Counted from the first letter of the stretch, positions 12,034 through 25,020 are shown. The stretch: DNA of 64,000 nt from Tetragonia tetragonoides (GCA_038025085.1 CM076139.1:22151307-22215306), one strand, 5' to 3'. Numbers and translations: made by a program. Notes: generated by a model not told the origin, from the sequence alone.

Positions 12034-13052
12034 AAAGAGGCCCGTTTAAGAAAATAAGAAATAAATGGAAAACTCCACAAGAGAAAGATTTTACTTAAAG
12101 ACAAATGTGGGAAGAGAATCTAGTATTAATCCTCAACATGGTGACTTTTAGGAGAGACGTGATTTTATGTAAATAGCATATTCTAGTCAATGATTTTTTC
12201 GACTCTATAGAATTAAAAGAAATATACTCTTGACTTGCATATGGGATATAATTCCCTAATTTAAGAAAGGAAAATATACTATTGACTTGCATATGGGAAT
12301 AAAGTAAGACTCTTTTTTATTTTGTGAAAGATCATTGACGGGAAATATATTATTTGCACGCAATCTATATCATATGGAAAAGAACGTCTCCTTAATATGG
12401 TCACTTGCGTCATCGGAGTCATACATGGATTCTATTTCCTAAAAAGAAAAGATCCTATACTCTATTTGTAAACCTGACAAAACGCACAAGCAAACAAAAG
12501 GGAATCCTTCCCTAAACTGGACTTAAGAAAATACTAGGGGGGATCTAGCCTTAATATTCTATGGAAACTAGCCACATAGCAAGGAAACAATCAATCACAA
12601 TATAGCAAGTAAATCAATTAGCACCTTGATATGGACTATGAGACTAAATGCAATAGCTTGACACAATCTATGGTTGGATAAGGTAACCCACGGCCGGATG
12701 CGTTTCGTCATCTATGGGATGCATAGTAAAACTAAACGTACCGTTTTACTTATCTCGAATGGAGACATGTAAATTCCATGGGGTGGAACACGACTATGTG
12801 CAAAGGTAATTCGGACCTAGTGGGTCACCGGCCTAAGTCATAGACAATGCTCCAAAGGGTAATTCCTGTTTATGGTGTGGTGATGTCTTTTGACATCTTG
12901 CGATGATAATGCATGCAATATGAATGATATGGATGCAAAGCGAAGAATATAAACACATACGGTAATTGAACCAAATAGCTAAAATAAATTATTGACATGG
13001 ATAGGTGTTCGAATTACACCCTCTTGTTAATTATCCCCAGTGAAGTCGCCAA
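12034..13052 (-). other. TE1 leader and tRNA-Arg-type primer binding site
   Basis: About 1 kb of non-coding leader lies between the LTR and gag. A unit containing TTGACTTGCATATGGGA is repeated at about 12231-12248 and 12280-12297. The PBS, on the plus strand CCCCAGTGAAGTCGCCA, lies at 13035-13051, one base from the LTR. It equals the PBS of TE3. From memory it matches the 3' end of plant tRNA-Arg(ACG) with two transitions. Confidence 0.75.
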
Positions 13053-14619
13053 TTTAAGAACCCTCGCCTTTCCGGCCCTTAAAACCGAGATATTAATTTG
13101 GAATTTAACAGTTCTTAAATAATACGTCATATGCAATTCAAATCAATTATAACGGGAAATAACAATTTGCAAGCAATGAAGCCGCCACCAATTTTTAGAA
13201 AACAATTGAAAACCATCAAAAAGCGCACCCAATTATTATTGGGAATTGACTCATACCCATGGGGCTAAATATTGAGTTCGAGGGTGTAGGTACGAAATAA
13301 ACAAAACGAATCTCATCTAAATCGCCCGAATTAACGGCCTCTGCTAAGCCTATCCATGGCAAATATTTATCTATGCTAAATGGTTCCAAACAAATCTGAT
13401 CGTCCAAGATCCTAAATTAACTAGGTGGGTTAAAGAACACCAAATTACCTATGTTATCACTTTGCACGATTTATATCCAATTTACATGCATACTATTATT
13501 AAACACAAATAAGACAAAAGAGCAATAATTTAACGCTCCAATGTACCACACTTTGCTAAACGCGCCAAGCATTGCATAAGCACATGAATAAATTTGTTAG
13601 TAACATCAATAGAATAAAAATGCAAAAATATTAACTTTATGCTAAAATAAACCTAGGAGGTTGCTACATGCATGCACAAACAATAAAAGGATGCAAACTT
13701 GCATGAACAAATAAAAAGATGCGAACTTTAAATAAACTAATCATGCATAATTATTTACAAGGATCTAAGCATGCATAATTATTTACAAGGATCTAAGCAT
13801 GCATAATTATTCAACCATAATCAAAAGCTAGATAAAACATGATTATAAACAATGAATAAGAGATTTAATAAAGGATTTAGGCCCTCAAGATGGTTAACCT
13901 GGACGTTCTATTCGAACGGGACTAGTAGAATTAGAATTGCTCTTCAATCTTGGGTGATAGGTTGGGTGCAATGGCTTGCTTGAGTCTTCAAAATCGGAAT
14001 TCTCTATGATTTGGGATATTTGTGCTCTCAAATTGCTCTCAAAAATATAAACTGACCCACCTCTCTCAAAAGAGGGTGAAAGGGAATATTTATAGAGGTA
14101 GGGGACGGAATTAGAGGCTTAGGGCTGCAAACCCCGCGCCGAAACTCGGCCCAGTCAAAAAACAGGCCCAACGGCCAGCCGAAAGGCAGCTGCAGCTGGG
14201 GCTCAGCGGCCTTCCGCTGGGCCCAGCGGCTGCCCTGAGGGCCCCTGCTATCACGCGTGTACCGCCGGGCTGACAACGTCAGCCGCTCGACCCCGGAGGC
14301 GCGCGTGTGGCTAGGGTTTTTTTGACTTTTTATGCTCAGTAAATTACGAAATTGCCCTTTGGCTGACCCAGGGGGTCGGGATTGAGCGGTTTTGACCCAA
14401 ATCTTCAAGACGCGATATCTCTTGATCCGGGAACCTGATTGAAGTAAGGGCATAGGCATTGGAATCCTTCTAACAAGGGTTATCCAAAGACTAAGGTTTC
14501 AAGGAATTTGGTCTAGATTTCCGAGCAATGTCCTTTCTTACTTACGTCCATGTTATTCCATTACCATCATCATCGGGCGTTGCGGTGCCAGGGGATGAGA
14601 ACCGATTAGGGTGTCTACA
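13053..14619 (-). repeat. TE1 5' LTR (1567 bp)
   Basis: The LTR runs from TTTAAGAACCC, next to the PBS, to GTGTCTACA at 14619. Its outer end resembles those of TE3 and TE4. On the minus strand a TATA box TATAAATA lies at 14097-14104, and the GC-rich module (CAGCGGCC, CCGCTGGGCCCAGCGGC) lies upstream of it at about 14140-14290. The opposite LTR is not in the window, so its divergence cannot be judged. Confidence 0.8.
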
Positions 14620-15079
14620 GCCATCAGCACCTGCTGAGCAAGATAATGATGAGCATAATGAACGATCAGAAGCTGATGCACATCAACCGACAGCTGACCT
14701 TGCTGCTACATCAATAGCCCATCATTTTGAGGAACAACATGACCATGAGCCCTGGAACACTGATTCAGCTCCTCATGATCAAGATTTCACCCTTGGTTCA
14801 AATGAATTGCCTGAGTTTATTGTTAACACATTGACACCTCAACTCACACAGTCAACTCCTCCCTTTCATCCTAAACCAGAACCCGAGCATTGTACACCTT
14901 TCGTTGTCCAAGATCCAATTGAGAAAGAACATGAAATCTGCCAATCTCAAAATAACAGTGAAATTTCTCGTTCTCCTCAACAGCTAGCAAGGAATGGGAA
15001 TCTGTATTCTAGAAAGGTATCTGTTTCTATGCATTTACTAAAGTTTTATCTCTTCTTTCCTTTTGAATTCATTTATTAA
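14528..15079 (+). other. Chance fusion frame from TE1 LTR into element M
   Basis: An ATG inside the TE1 LTR (14528) opens a frame that crosses the LTR end at 14619 and continues in register with the Ulp1 gene exon of element M, then reads into its intron and stops at 15077-15079. It would give 183 residues, about 30 from the LTR. This is probably an accident of insertion. Only the part after 14619 is ancestral coding sequence. Confidence 0.5.
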
Positions 15080-17522
15080 GTGAAATCATTTTTATGGCAG
15101 AATTCATTGCTCCCGCTCTGTATTCACTGATCTTGTGCTCTGAATTCACTGGTTCTATACTAAATGAATTCAGAGAAGTTCTATCTCTTCTTTGCTTTTA
15201 AATTCATTTTTATGACAGAATTCATTGCTTCTATCCTCTGAATTCATTGCTCCCTGCTCTTAATTCATTGCTCCTGTGCTAAAAGCAAATTCATTTTTCC
15301 TGTACTAAAAATAAATTCATTGCTCCTATCCTAAGCATACAGAGCAAGGCTTGCAGATGTAGCCTTAAGGATGGCTACTGTGTTTGTTGACTTTGGCCAA
15401 ACAATTCGTGATGGGGCGGAGTATGTACCCGAGAGTGAGATCTTGCAGAGGGTTCAGAAAGCTTCTATAGACATGTTCATGGGCTTTTTCTGAGAGCCAG
15501 AGACAGAGCCAGGAAGCTTTAAGACGAAGCCAAGAGCCACAAACACAAATTCAACAAAACACATAGGAGAATGCAAAGCTGGATACTGACAGTGAAGAGG
15601 GTCAGCAAACTGAGGTATTGCCTTCTGAGCTTTTTGATAATATAGAAGGAGAACCAAGCTCAAGAAGACAAGTACCACACATTAAACTTGAAGACTTCTT
15701 TGAAACAGAAGAAATACTTCGAGCGGTTCAGGCGATGGAGAGGGCAACAATCTCTGTTTCCCTGATACCTCCTTCGTTTGATTTAGGCATATCTCCAATT
15801 TCCACCCCTTTGAAATCCATATCGGATATTGCCAAAACGTAATGATATCTTTTATTTGATGAATTTTATATGTTATGTCAATGAATTGCTACAGGTGATT
15901 AATTTGATATGTTTAATGAATCTTATCTATTTACAGCTACAATGAAAATGATAATGGACAAGGTTGCAGTTACATCACTCCCTCTGCTCCTAGACTGCCA
16001 TTGTCGATCAGGGAAAGCCCTATAGTTGGTCGTGAAGTTACTAAAACTTCCACTGAGAACAAAGGCAAAAGTCTGATGGAAAGAGCACAAAGAGGGGAAA
16101 TGATGTTGCGCCAAAGGCACCCAGACCGTCTTCCATTTGCACTTCAATCACCCTTCTGGAGCAGACACATTAATGTCATCAAGAGGTGCAGTGAGCTAGA
16201 GCAGCAAGTTTCTAATTATGCATTCTCAGAAGATAGAGGCTTCAATACGTGTGCATAACCTTTAGCATCAAAAATCATTCAATTTCATAGCTTCTTTTTC
16301 GGGATATATGTCAATGAATATTAATACTCTTACTTTTATTTTATACAGTGAAGTGCTACTAAGGGCTCGACCATTTATTTACACCATAAGAAGAGCCGTA
16401 TTTCTTACCCTTGGAGGGGTTGCTAAAGACAGAGATGCTGTAGACAATCAAATTGTGGATGTTTGAACTTTGATGTTGAACAACAATGAGCAGGCTAGAA
16501 GTTCTGAATCGCCAAGGAGGTTTTTCTGTTCTACAAATGTCTATGTAAGATTTATTTCTGTGACTTGTATGAATGTTTGTTCTTTTATATAGTTTCAAAA
16601 AATTCTTTATATAGTTTCAAAAAGAATAATGAGAATAACTTCTTGAATTCATTTGTCAAAGGCCCAATTCACTTTTAGTGTATCGAAAGAAAAACAGAAG
16701 AAAGAATTTGTTCACCGAATTCGCTATAAGATGGGACACTGCAATATGAATGACCTAAGGGATGTCACTCTGGTAAGATTAAACTATGTTCATCAATAAA
16801 CAAAAATCACTACTAAAAAAATTGGGAACTGACTCTCATAATATTTTGTGCCTTACAAATTGTATGACAGTTCTTCTTTGTTGTTGGTATAAGCGAGCAC
16901 TTCTACACAGTCTGTATCAATTTCAAATCTTGCTTTATTGAGATTCTTGACAACTGGAAACTACCCAAAGAAGTGTCCAAGAAAGAAAAATATGGTTGCG
17001 TGATTCAAAATATAGTAAGATCTCATACTTTACATATATTCACCCCTAAATGAATAGCAAGAATTGTTTAATATTTTCCTTCTTTACTTTGAATTCATTT
17101 AACTGTCTTGATCACATATTCAGGTCAAAGGCTTAACTGTCTTCTTGACCGAAATAAAGCATCCTAAAGTTGAACAACTGACACTATACAAAGAAAAGGT
17201 CATGCCCTTACCATAGCGTTCTAACACCAACATTTCAGATTGTGCCATATACACTATGAGGCACATGGAGACATATATGGGCACAATAGAAGGTTATGAA
17301 CCTTTCTCTATGAATGATGTAAGTAAAGTTCCTCTCTTATTTTCTTTGAAGTTCCTCAAAAAATATTCTAATTCTGTAATCCTTGTTATTTTTCACAGGA
17401 GATTGTAGTGAAGGCACTCTGTGTAAAGTATTGTCACAAACTTATCACAAATGACATCAATGAGAAAAGGGACAAGATCATGGGAAGAGTTAAAGATAGC
17501 TTCAAGAAAACGGAGCCATAGA
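14620..17522 (+). pseudogene. Ulp1-like (C48) cysteine protease pseudogene of element M
   Basis: Several exons can be read: 14620 to about 15015 (acidic, Gln/His-rich), about 15345-15838, about 15938-16250, about 16360-16550, 16664-16772, about 16871-17013, 17125-17320 and 17400-17522. The protease core has SEHFYTVCINFK (catalytic His), ILDNWK (Asp) and NISDCAIYTMRHMETYMG (Cys), the order of Ulp1/SENP enzymes, which cleave SUMO-like proteins. The gene ends FKKTEP-stop. Damage: TAG at 17214 where a Trp is likely, TGA near 15491 and further stops to 15630, and loss of the 5' part to TE1. The introns carry many TGAATTCA motifs. Confidence 0.78.
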
Positions 17523-17559
17523 TATTAGGATGTGTTGTATAGTCTGGAAAATCAATATT

Positions 17560-19400
17560 TTTATATCAAAAATTCATCAATGATCACAGTGTAGATACAA
17601 ATACAAATGTACATTCTGCCAATTTGGTTTCAGAAATGAATTCAAAACTACAATGGAAGTAAATTCTATGTCCTATTTTCAATAATTAAAAGCAATGAAT
17701 TCAACAGAAGAAGAGCAATGAATTCAGACCAGACAGGCAATGAAATCAGAGTAGAGGAGTAATGAATTCCGCTATAAAAATGAATTCAAGTAATTGAATT
17801 CAGTGAATTATAGATGTACATTCTTTCAATTTGGTTTCAGAAATGAATTCAAAAATACAAATGGAAGTAAATTCTATGTCCTATTTTCAAGAATTGAAAG
17901 CAACGAATTCAGCAGAAGAAGAGCAATGAATTCAGACCAGACAGACAATGAAATCAAGTAATGAATTCAGACCAGAGGAGTAATGAATTCTGCTATAAAA
18001 ATGAATTCAAGTAAATGAATTCAGTGAATTATAAATTGCCGCAAAAAGAACGCACCACAACAGAATTTTAACAAAATGATCAAAAACTTTGATTGCTATT
18101 TTCAAAATGAATTCAAAGATACATTGATGAATTTGAGTACTTAAATAAATGAAATCCGAGCAGAGTAGCAATGAATTGTGCCTTAAAAAATCAATGAATC
18201 GCTCTTTCTTAACTGTTTTCCCTATCTACTAGTTAGTCAAGGTCACGCCACAAATAACGCTCAAATAGTTCGATGACTTAGGCTATGTTGGAATGCATTA
18301 TTTTCGAAAGCAAAAATATTTTTGGCTATTTTCAAGACGAATTCAAACTTAAAAAACCAAAATGAATTCCATGTGGTATGCTAATGAATTTAAGTACTTA
18401 TGAAAATGAATTAAAAGCAAAAATATAAATGAATTCTTTCTTAAAAATAAGTGAATTCATTTTCAAGATGAATTCAAAGATAAATCCAAATGAATTTGAT
18501 GTGCTACAGTGATGAATTTCAGTACTTAAGTAAATGAATTCAGAGCACAAGAGCAATGAATTCTGCCATAAAAAATCAATAATCACAGATTGCTCTTTCT
18601 TAACTGTTTTCGGTATCTTCTACTTAGTCTAGGTCGCGCCACAATAACATACAAAATAGCGCAACCTTAACAAATAAACAATAGTTTGATGACTTGGGCT
18701 AAGTTGGAATGCATTATTTTCGGAATCAAATTTTTTTTTGGATATTTTCATGACGAATTCAAACCTAACAAACCAAATGAATTCCATGTGGTATGCTGAT
18801 GAATTTAAGAACTTATGAAAATGAATTCAAAGCAAAAACCAATGAATTCTTTATTAAAAATAAGTGAATTAAAAGATAAAATCCAAAATGAATTCAGTGT
18901 AGTACATTGATGAATTTGAGTACTTAAGTAAATGAATTCAGAGCAGAGGAGCAATGCATTCTGCCATAAAAATCAATGAATCACATATTTCTCTTTCTTA
19001 AATGTTTTTCGTATCAACTACTTAGTCGAGGTCGCACCACAATAACGCACAAATAGCGCAACCTTAACAAATCAACAATAGTTTGATGACTTAGGCTATA
19101 TTGGAATGCATTTCGAAGGGAAAAATAATTTTGTCTATTTTCAAGATGAATTCAAAGCTTAAATCCAAATGAATTCCATGTGCTGTGCTGATGAATTCAA
19201 ACACTTATGAAAATGAATTCAAACAAAAAAGCAATGAATCATAGATTCTTCTTTCATAAGTAAAAATGATGTTGATTCATTGCAGCATATAACAGATAAA
19301 AGATAAACAAAACAAGAAGGATACTTCCATTCCATTCATTGAAAATTTACATCAAAAGACAATGACTACAAAATGAATTCATTAGCATTCCATACACAAC
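17560..19400. repeat. TGAATTCA-rich tandem repeats of element M
   Basis: By eye about 30 GAATTC sites lie in 1.8 kb, mostly as AATGAATTCA. Two longer periods are visible. One of about 207 bp starts at about 17608 and 17815 (marker ATTCTTTCAATTTGGTTTCAG-like). One of about 391 bp starts at about 18203, 18594 and 18986 (marker CTCTTTCTTAACTGTTTTC). Copies differ by small changes. I see no gene here. Confidence 0.85.
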
Positions 19401-19848
19401 AAAAAAATACTGGTTCACTATACAGTTTAGTTAACTGCAAATCCTCCAAAAAAATGCTGCTGGACACTACAACACCAAAAAAGCAGCAAAAAAATTGGCA
19501 TTCAGCCCCCTAATCTTGCTCATACACTGGACCAGGCCAGGCATTTTCCTCACCGGGATCATCCTCCAGCCAAAGAAAAAGCTGTCATTCAAATATGGAC
19601 ATCCAATGCATGTCTTGAAATCTGTTTTGTATGACATAACTATGCCATACCAGGCCCTCCCACCTTTTCGCCACTTGCAGACATCGCTGCAGCGTCGGCA
19701 TTGAACATCTTTCAAAAACATGCTGCTGCATGATTTTCTCAAGTTGTAAAAGCTTTGTTGCTCCCCCGACCCACGCCATCTTATTCCATTTATTGGAAAC
19801 TTTAGAAGCAGCAAACAAATCCTCAGGGTCAAGTTGATGAAACACATC

Positions 19849-21452
19849 TGATAAGTCGTATAATATGCATGTTTTATCCCTCATTATTGTTATGTTTTGA
19901 TTGGTTTTAGATTAATATTACTTAGGTATTTGATAATATTTAGTATTTGGCATTTTATTTTATATTTTCATATTTTGTTGTGTTTTAGGCCTATTTTCTA
20001 TATTTTATGTGTAGGTAATATTGATGAAATAAAGGAAACAAATTCGGCCCAATTCGCAATTCGGAGCAGTTTTGACAGCAGTTCGTATTTTGGTCATAAC
20101 TCCTTCGTTCGGGATCGGATTTGAATGATTCAAAATTATAACGGGAGCCCAAAAGGAGAACTAGAATTATCATGTTTTAGACGTTTTCATAATCAGAACG
20201 TAACACGGTCGAAATTATGCTACAAGTTGCAGAATCCCAAACTTTCCTAATTTTTGCACAACTTAATGCCCAAGCAAAGAAATATTTCTACATCCATAAT
20301 ACTAGAAGATATGACACAAATAATGTAACGATTTTCTGCTGGTTCAGGGCTCTCTTTCAAGTCAAAAGATCACGACAATAAAGCATAAAAAGGAAGAGAC
20401 GTTCCGCCAGAACCAGAGGAGGCAAGCAAAACATTAGTCACATAAGCCTGGGAGCAAATAAACAAAGGTTCTAGTCCAAGGAGAGTGTAAGAGTCAAGAG
20501 GGATACAAGCCATTGGAATCGAGCTGGTTCGTGACTTTTGGAGGTGGATTTTGGAGCTTGAATTATCGGGTCGAAGCGGTGCTTAAGTTTACAAGTCCGG
20601 ACAAAGAAATTGAATGAGTCTCTCTTACTCTAATACCTCTTTGTATCTAGTGTCCTAAGTTTGATTTGTTTTCAAGTGTTCAAATTTAGTTTAGAAATCT
20701 ATGTTTGGATGTTTGAGACAATTTATTAGTTCAATTTAGAATTAATATATTCAAGTTAATTTTAGTATTCATGTGTTGCTTGAGTTAATTGATTTATGAT
20801 TCATGTTTTTATATGGTCTGGCGACGTCCTTCTATGTTTGAATATGAATCAATTGCTATCATTTAATGGTTAGTTTGTACACTACTAAAGGAACGAATGT
20901 GTAGCAACTAATTAAGAGGTTAGTCGGTCGAACGATTAGGTTTTAATTAGGTCATTGCATGATCTAGACAAAATTACATTCTTGCTATCTTGGATGTATT
21001 TTCCTAGGGTTAATGATGTCTTTCTAGTATTTATTTATTTTCAAGTCTTAGGATCGAGCTGGTTCGGTTTCAAGCTAGTAAAGGGAGATAGGGAGAAGCT
21101 AGCTGGTAGATTCTCTACAGTAAACCTACTAATTAACTTGGTTGTCAAAGACAAAATCCGACTTGGGTAACTTAATTGATTTGAACTTATGTGCTTAATT
21201 AGTTTGCCTGTTTCACTTGTAAATATTAGGTTAGTTAGTTTATTTTCTGTTTTTGTTAGTTTTAGCGTTTCTTCAATCAAACCCCCCTGGTGAACTATGA
21301 TTAGAGTTCAAGTTAATAAGTATTAATTTCTGTCCTCGTGGGATCGACCCTTATTTACCCTATGCTATATTACCTATATGTTCGTGGTAGAAATAAGTTT
21401 TATCAATTTGTATGCGCAAACGACACGTATCAAATTTTGGCGCCGTTGTCGG
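19849..21452 (+). mobile_element. TE2: Athila-like LTR plus primer site, remnant
   Basis: The LTR (19849-21432, 1584 bp) starts TGATAAGTCGTATAATATG and ends ACGACACGTATCA, giving a short terminal inverted repeat. Five bases later comes TGGCGCCGTTGTCGG (21438-21452), the tRNA-Asp type primer site usual in Athila elements. No gag, pol or second LTR follows; sequence of element M resumes after 26 bp. So only the 5' LTR and PBS survive. The last four bases of the left flank (CATC) recur at 21480-21483, consistent with a remnant target duplication. Confidence 0.8.
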
Positions 21453-21478
21453 AAATGCCATTAAAATATGCGCAAACG
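21453..21478. other. Filler DNA at the TE2 deletion junction
   Basis: ATGCCATTAAAAT (21455-21467) nearly copies ATGTCATTAAAAT of the right flank (21505-21517). TATGCGCAAACG (21467-21478) copies the same 12 bases near the LTR end (21411-21422). The segment therefore looks pieced together from both sides of a break. Confidence 0.6.
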
Positions 21479-21649
21479 TCATCAGTATTTCTGATATTCC
21501 TAGGATGTCATTAAAATCTCCAGTATCGCGATGCTCATCAAAAGTTGGTCTCCAAAGAGACATTTGTTGATGAGTTTCAAACCCTAGCCTGTTAATCAAA
21601 GCATCGATATCTACAACACAGAAACAGTAAGCCAAAAAAAAAACAAAAA

Positions 21650-22280
21650 TGAGTCATAAAATTTCCTATTAAAATGAATTTTACTACTTCTAATAGTGTA
21701 GCAGAACTTAGCTATGCAATTCAGAAAATAACACCTAAATCAAAAAAACACTTTAAAAACAATGAACTTTAACAAACCATTTGACAAAAAATATAAGCTA
21801 ATTCTAACAAACAACTAGCTAAACTGAAAAATACAACAAAAACAGCAACAACTTGAATTCAATTCAGAAAAATAAGCTAAATCACAACTGACATTGTAGC
21901 GGAAACTTAACTATGCAATTCAGAAAAATAACCTAAATCAACAGGCGCTTTAAAAAACAATGAACTTTAACAACAATTTGCCAAACAAAAGAGCAACAAC
22001 TTGGATTTCAATTCTGTCACAAAAACACAACTAACACTGTAGCAGAAACTTAGCTATGCAACTTTCACAAAAAATTAAATCAAAAAGTGCTTTAAAACAA
22101 TGAATTTTATGAACAGTTTGACAAAGTAAGCTACTGCTAACAAACAACTAGCAACACTGAAGCAAAAATTTTTTAAACCAAAAACAAAACACCAAAAAAA
22201 AGAACAAAAACCACAAAAACACAAAACAGACAAAAAAAATACAAAAATAACTTGAAATAAACTAAAGGAAGACTAAAATA
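21650..22280. repeat. Degenerate repeats in an intron of the F-box-like gene
   Basis: Three loose copies of a unit of about 130-190 bp start near 21700, 21898 and 22037. Each has AGCAGAAACTTAGCTATGCAA-like sequence followed by an A-rich stretch and CAATGAACTTTAACA. They fall between the first and second visible exons of the minus-strand gene. Confidence 0.55.
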
Positions 22281-22757
22281 CCTTCAAACGGTGGTGAACC
22301 ATCATCCTTCATATTTGGATTCCAAAGGATTGCTCTGAACTTCTCTGCAAGAACCTCTGATCGCGCCAATAGGAAAAACGATGGGCTGAGTTGAGCTGGA
22401 TTTGTGTAAGAACCTTTGAACTTCTGAGCTAAGAGGCATGATCAATCGGGTTTATAAAATAAGCTAATAGGGGCATGACGGTCATTTAATTATGTCAAAT
22501 TTCTCTCAAACCCAGTCATGTTTTCTCCACCATTCATTTTAATTATGTCAAATCACTATTAAAGTGTAATAATTTTATTTGATTAAAAAACAGACAACTT
22601 AAGGCTATGAATTTTTCGGCAATTTCAATGAATATTAGAGATCAAAACCCATATTTGAAAACCCAAAAGCAAACCTAAGCACTACTCATCAGACTCAACC
22701 TCTAAAAGAATCCTCTTCCGTTTCCTCTAGTCAGGTATGTTTCTTCTAACTCATCCC

Positions 22758-24075
22758 TGTAGGGACCCGGGATTTTCGTCCAATCCTTTTTATATGAGTA
22801 TTGGTTTTCAAAGAGTGCGTCCTTATAGAAAATTTGTAAGTTGGGGGTTTAGATAAGTTCAAGGGACCATCGAGTTAGAAAGGATTTTGTAAAGACATGA
22901 ATTGAATAAAAACCATGAAAGAGGTCACAAATCTGCTATCGACGTTTTATCGAATGGACAAACCGAAGGGACAACCCAATAGCGCGAAAAGTGAACTAAT
23001 CATGTTTTTAGAAAGACTCCCACTCATATAGAACATATGAGTACCAAAAAATAATAGGTTCAGGGGCGAAGGTACGAGGTGGGAAGGTGTTAGGCACCCA
23101 ACTCGCCCGTTTATGACGGCCTCTACTAAATCAAGTTTGCTTAATAATTTAAAGACATAATTCCCACGCAAAACCGGATTAACAACCTAGACTTAGACTA
23201 TTAATTGGTTCATCACAAGCATCACAACATTTATTATTAACCCTTATTTAGACATGCATTCGGTTTGACAAGTTGAGCAGCACAACAACTATACAGACAA
23301 TATTTAGGAAGCAATAAAACACTATTCTAGCATGATGTCTACATTATGACTACTAAAAAATAAACAATTAAGCAATTAATTGAATTTGAGCCCTCAGGAA
23401 TTTGTACCTGAACTGTAGGCTATATTTGACAAGAATAGTAAAAATAGATCTCAAGTTTGGAAGAAAGAGGAGGAAGCTCAGAGTCAATACTACTGAGAAT
23501 AGAGATTGTCAATTGTAGACTGTGTGTTTTGAACTGAGGATGGAGGGTCGTATTTATAGGCGTAGGAAGTAGGGTTGGACGACTGAAAACGAGCCGAAAT
23601 TTGGATTTGGGCCGAAAAAAGAATCGGGCCAGAAGTAGGGTCAGCGCAGCTAGCAGCCCTGGGAATATGGTCAGCGCCGCTAGCGACCCTGGGATTTATC
23701 CCAGGGCCGCTGACGGTTGTCAGCAGCCAGCTGGATGTCGACATAATGACGTCATCCAGACCGTTTTTATTTTCCGGAGGAATTTAAAATATTCCGAAAA
23801 ATGTGAAAAGACCGTTTTACCCTTGACCAGTAAAAGACGGTTTTACCTCTAAATCGCAACTTGGCGACCGGGAGTCGGAAAGAGGCATGAGACGTGTCGT
23901 TGGAAAGCTCTTGAACGGGGCTTTTGAATGAAATGGAATGAAGGAGTGTTTGGAGGAAAACCCTGAGACCTTATCTTAACTATTAAAGCAAAAGTAGTAG
24001 TTCAAGTTTATAAATTACTCCTTTCATCATCAGGCTTTTGCGGAGAAATCTGAAGACGGTTTTTTGGCATCTACA
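22758..24075 (-). repeat. TE3 3' LTR
   Basis: It begins TGTAGGGACCCGGGA and ends TTTTGGCATCTACA. On the minus strand TATAAATA lies at 23551-23558. The GC module upstream of it (about 23635-23735) contains GCAGCTAGCAGCC, CGCCGCTAGCGAC and GGCCGCTGACGG. Confidence 0.92.
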
Positions 24076-24090
24076 GAAGCCCCCACTTTG
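24076..24090 (-). other. TE3 polypurine tract
   Basis: On the element strand the sequence just before the 3' LTR is AAAGTGGGGGCTTC, the expected plus-strand primer. TE4 has the same sequence at 50288-50301. Confidence 0.75.
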
Positions 24091-24349
24091 ATCGAGCTTG
24101 AGTAAAAGCGAAGATCAAAGTATTCCGAAGGCGGCATGCAAGATGCTGATGTGCACACGGTGTGTGAGAGTGTACAGTATGTATGTATATGAAGACAAAC
24201 CTGAGTTGGGACATGCTCGTAGGGCGCTAAGATTTCATCTCTGTGAACACAAGAGAAATTAGAGGTTATGGTAGCAGGATAGAACACCGCTCGTAGATGA
24301 TCTGAACGTCTGCTAGGGACCTGTATTCAGAGTGAATTCAGGACATATG

Positions 24350-24665
24350 AACAGTTTAAATGCAATAGTTTTAAGAAATCATTGACTGAAACACATATAT
24401 AAAGTAATGGACAGTATAACTGCGACGGTTTAAGCAATCATTGACTGACACATAGTAAGTAACCTCGTAGAGGGATAGTTTAACCGCAATAGCTTAGGCG
24501 ACCATTGACTGACTTTAGAAATTGTAACCTCTTATAGGGACAGTTTAACCGCAATAGCTTAAGCGATCATTGACTGACCCAAATTTGTAATTTCGCAGGA
24601 GGACAGTTTAATCGCAATAGTTTAAGCGATCATTGACTGGCCCGAATTTGTAATATTGAGCTGTA
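24350..24665. repeat. TE3 tandem array, five units of about 65 bp
   Basis: Each unit has a core beginning GACAGTTTAACCGCAATAGC and ending CATTGACTGACC, then a variable tail (for example TTTGTAATTTCGCAGG). The first unit differs (AAATGCAATAG, ACTGAAACA). TE4 has seven units with the same core and another tail. The array lies between the 3' LTR and gene A, a region known to breed satellites in Tat elements. Confidence 0.8.
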
Positions 24666-24939
24666 AGGCTGATAGAATTTCCGGGCTTTAAAAAAATAAT
24701 AAAATTGGCACACTGGGCGGTAAGGGTTGTTGCAGTGTAGATCTGAGTTTCAATATCCGGTACCTTAAAATGGGCCAGTTAGTTTTACCTGAAAATAGTT
24801 GGTACCTTAAAATGGGCCAGTTGTCAAACTTGAATTTGTGGGCCGCAGTACTTTGTTCCCGCGCACTTGGTACTGATATCTCTGCGAATGAACTGAAGTA
24901 ACGAACTTTGTACTGGAAAAAGGGGTCGTAGGACAGCAT

Positions 24940-25020
24940 AGGGGCCCGCACGTGCAGGTCTGCAGGGCCTTAGCGGCCCAGGCCAGGCTCTGGCTAGTGC
25001 CGCTAGCGGAGCTGGGCTTG
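24940..25020 (+). promoter_or_regulatory. GC-rich module upstream of TE3 gene A
   Basis: The segment contains GCCTTAGCGGCCCAGGCC and GTGCCGCTAGCGGAGCTGG. It matches the LTR module of the same element. It ends about 290 bp before the gene A ATG. No clear TATA box is seen. Confidence 0.55.

Larger units (their letters stand above)
1..14619 (-). mobile_element. TE1: Tat-like Ty3/gypsy LTR retrotransposon, left end outside window
   Basis: The minus strand carries, from right to left, a 5' LTR (13053-14619), a primer site (13035-13051), gag, protease, RT, RNase H, a second archaeal-type RNase H and the C-terminus of integrase. Beyond pol lie two plus-strand genes, PMD-like (733-3495) and DUF7745-like (4244-5789). 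TE3 and TE4 have the same order, so the missing left LTR is expected before base 1. The second RNase H marks the Tat lineage. The element is dead: gag, PR and RT carry frameshifts and the integrase core is deleted. It ends in the Ulp1 gene of element M, so it is younger than M. Confidence 0.88.
19450..22440 (-). pseudogene. F-box-like pseudogene of element M, interrupted by TE2
   Basis: Three exons are visible on the minus strand. The first (22290-22435) reads SPSFFLLARSEVLAEKFRAI. The second, after an acceptor near 21617, reads ALINRLGFETHQQMSLWRP. The third begins left of TE2 with DVFHQLDPEDLFAASKVSNK, which looks like an F-box (substrate-receptor motif of SCF ubiquitin ligases). The frame then shifts twice, through KWRKGGRAWYGIVMSYKTDF to an acidic end near 19500. 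TE2 cuts the gene just before the F-box-like part. No intact start codon is seen. The F-box call rests on one motif. Confidence 0.5.

Noticed and set aside
24350..24665. CRISPR-like regular repeats
   Set aside because: Units are contiguous, without unique spacers, in a plant retrotransposon.
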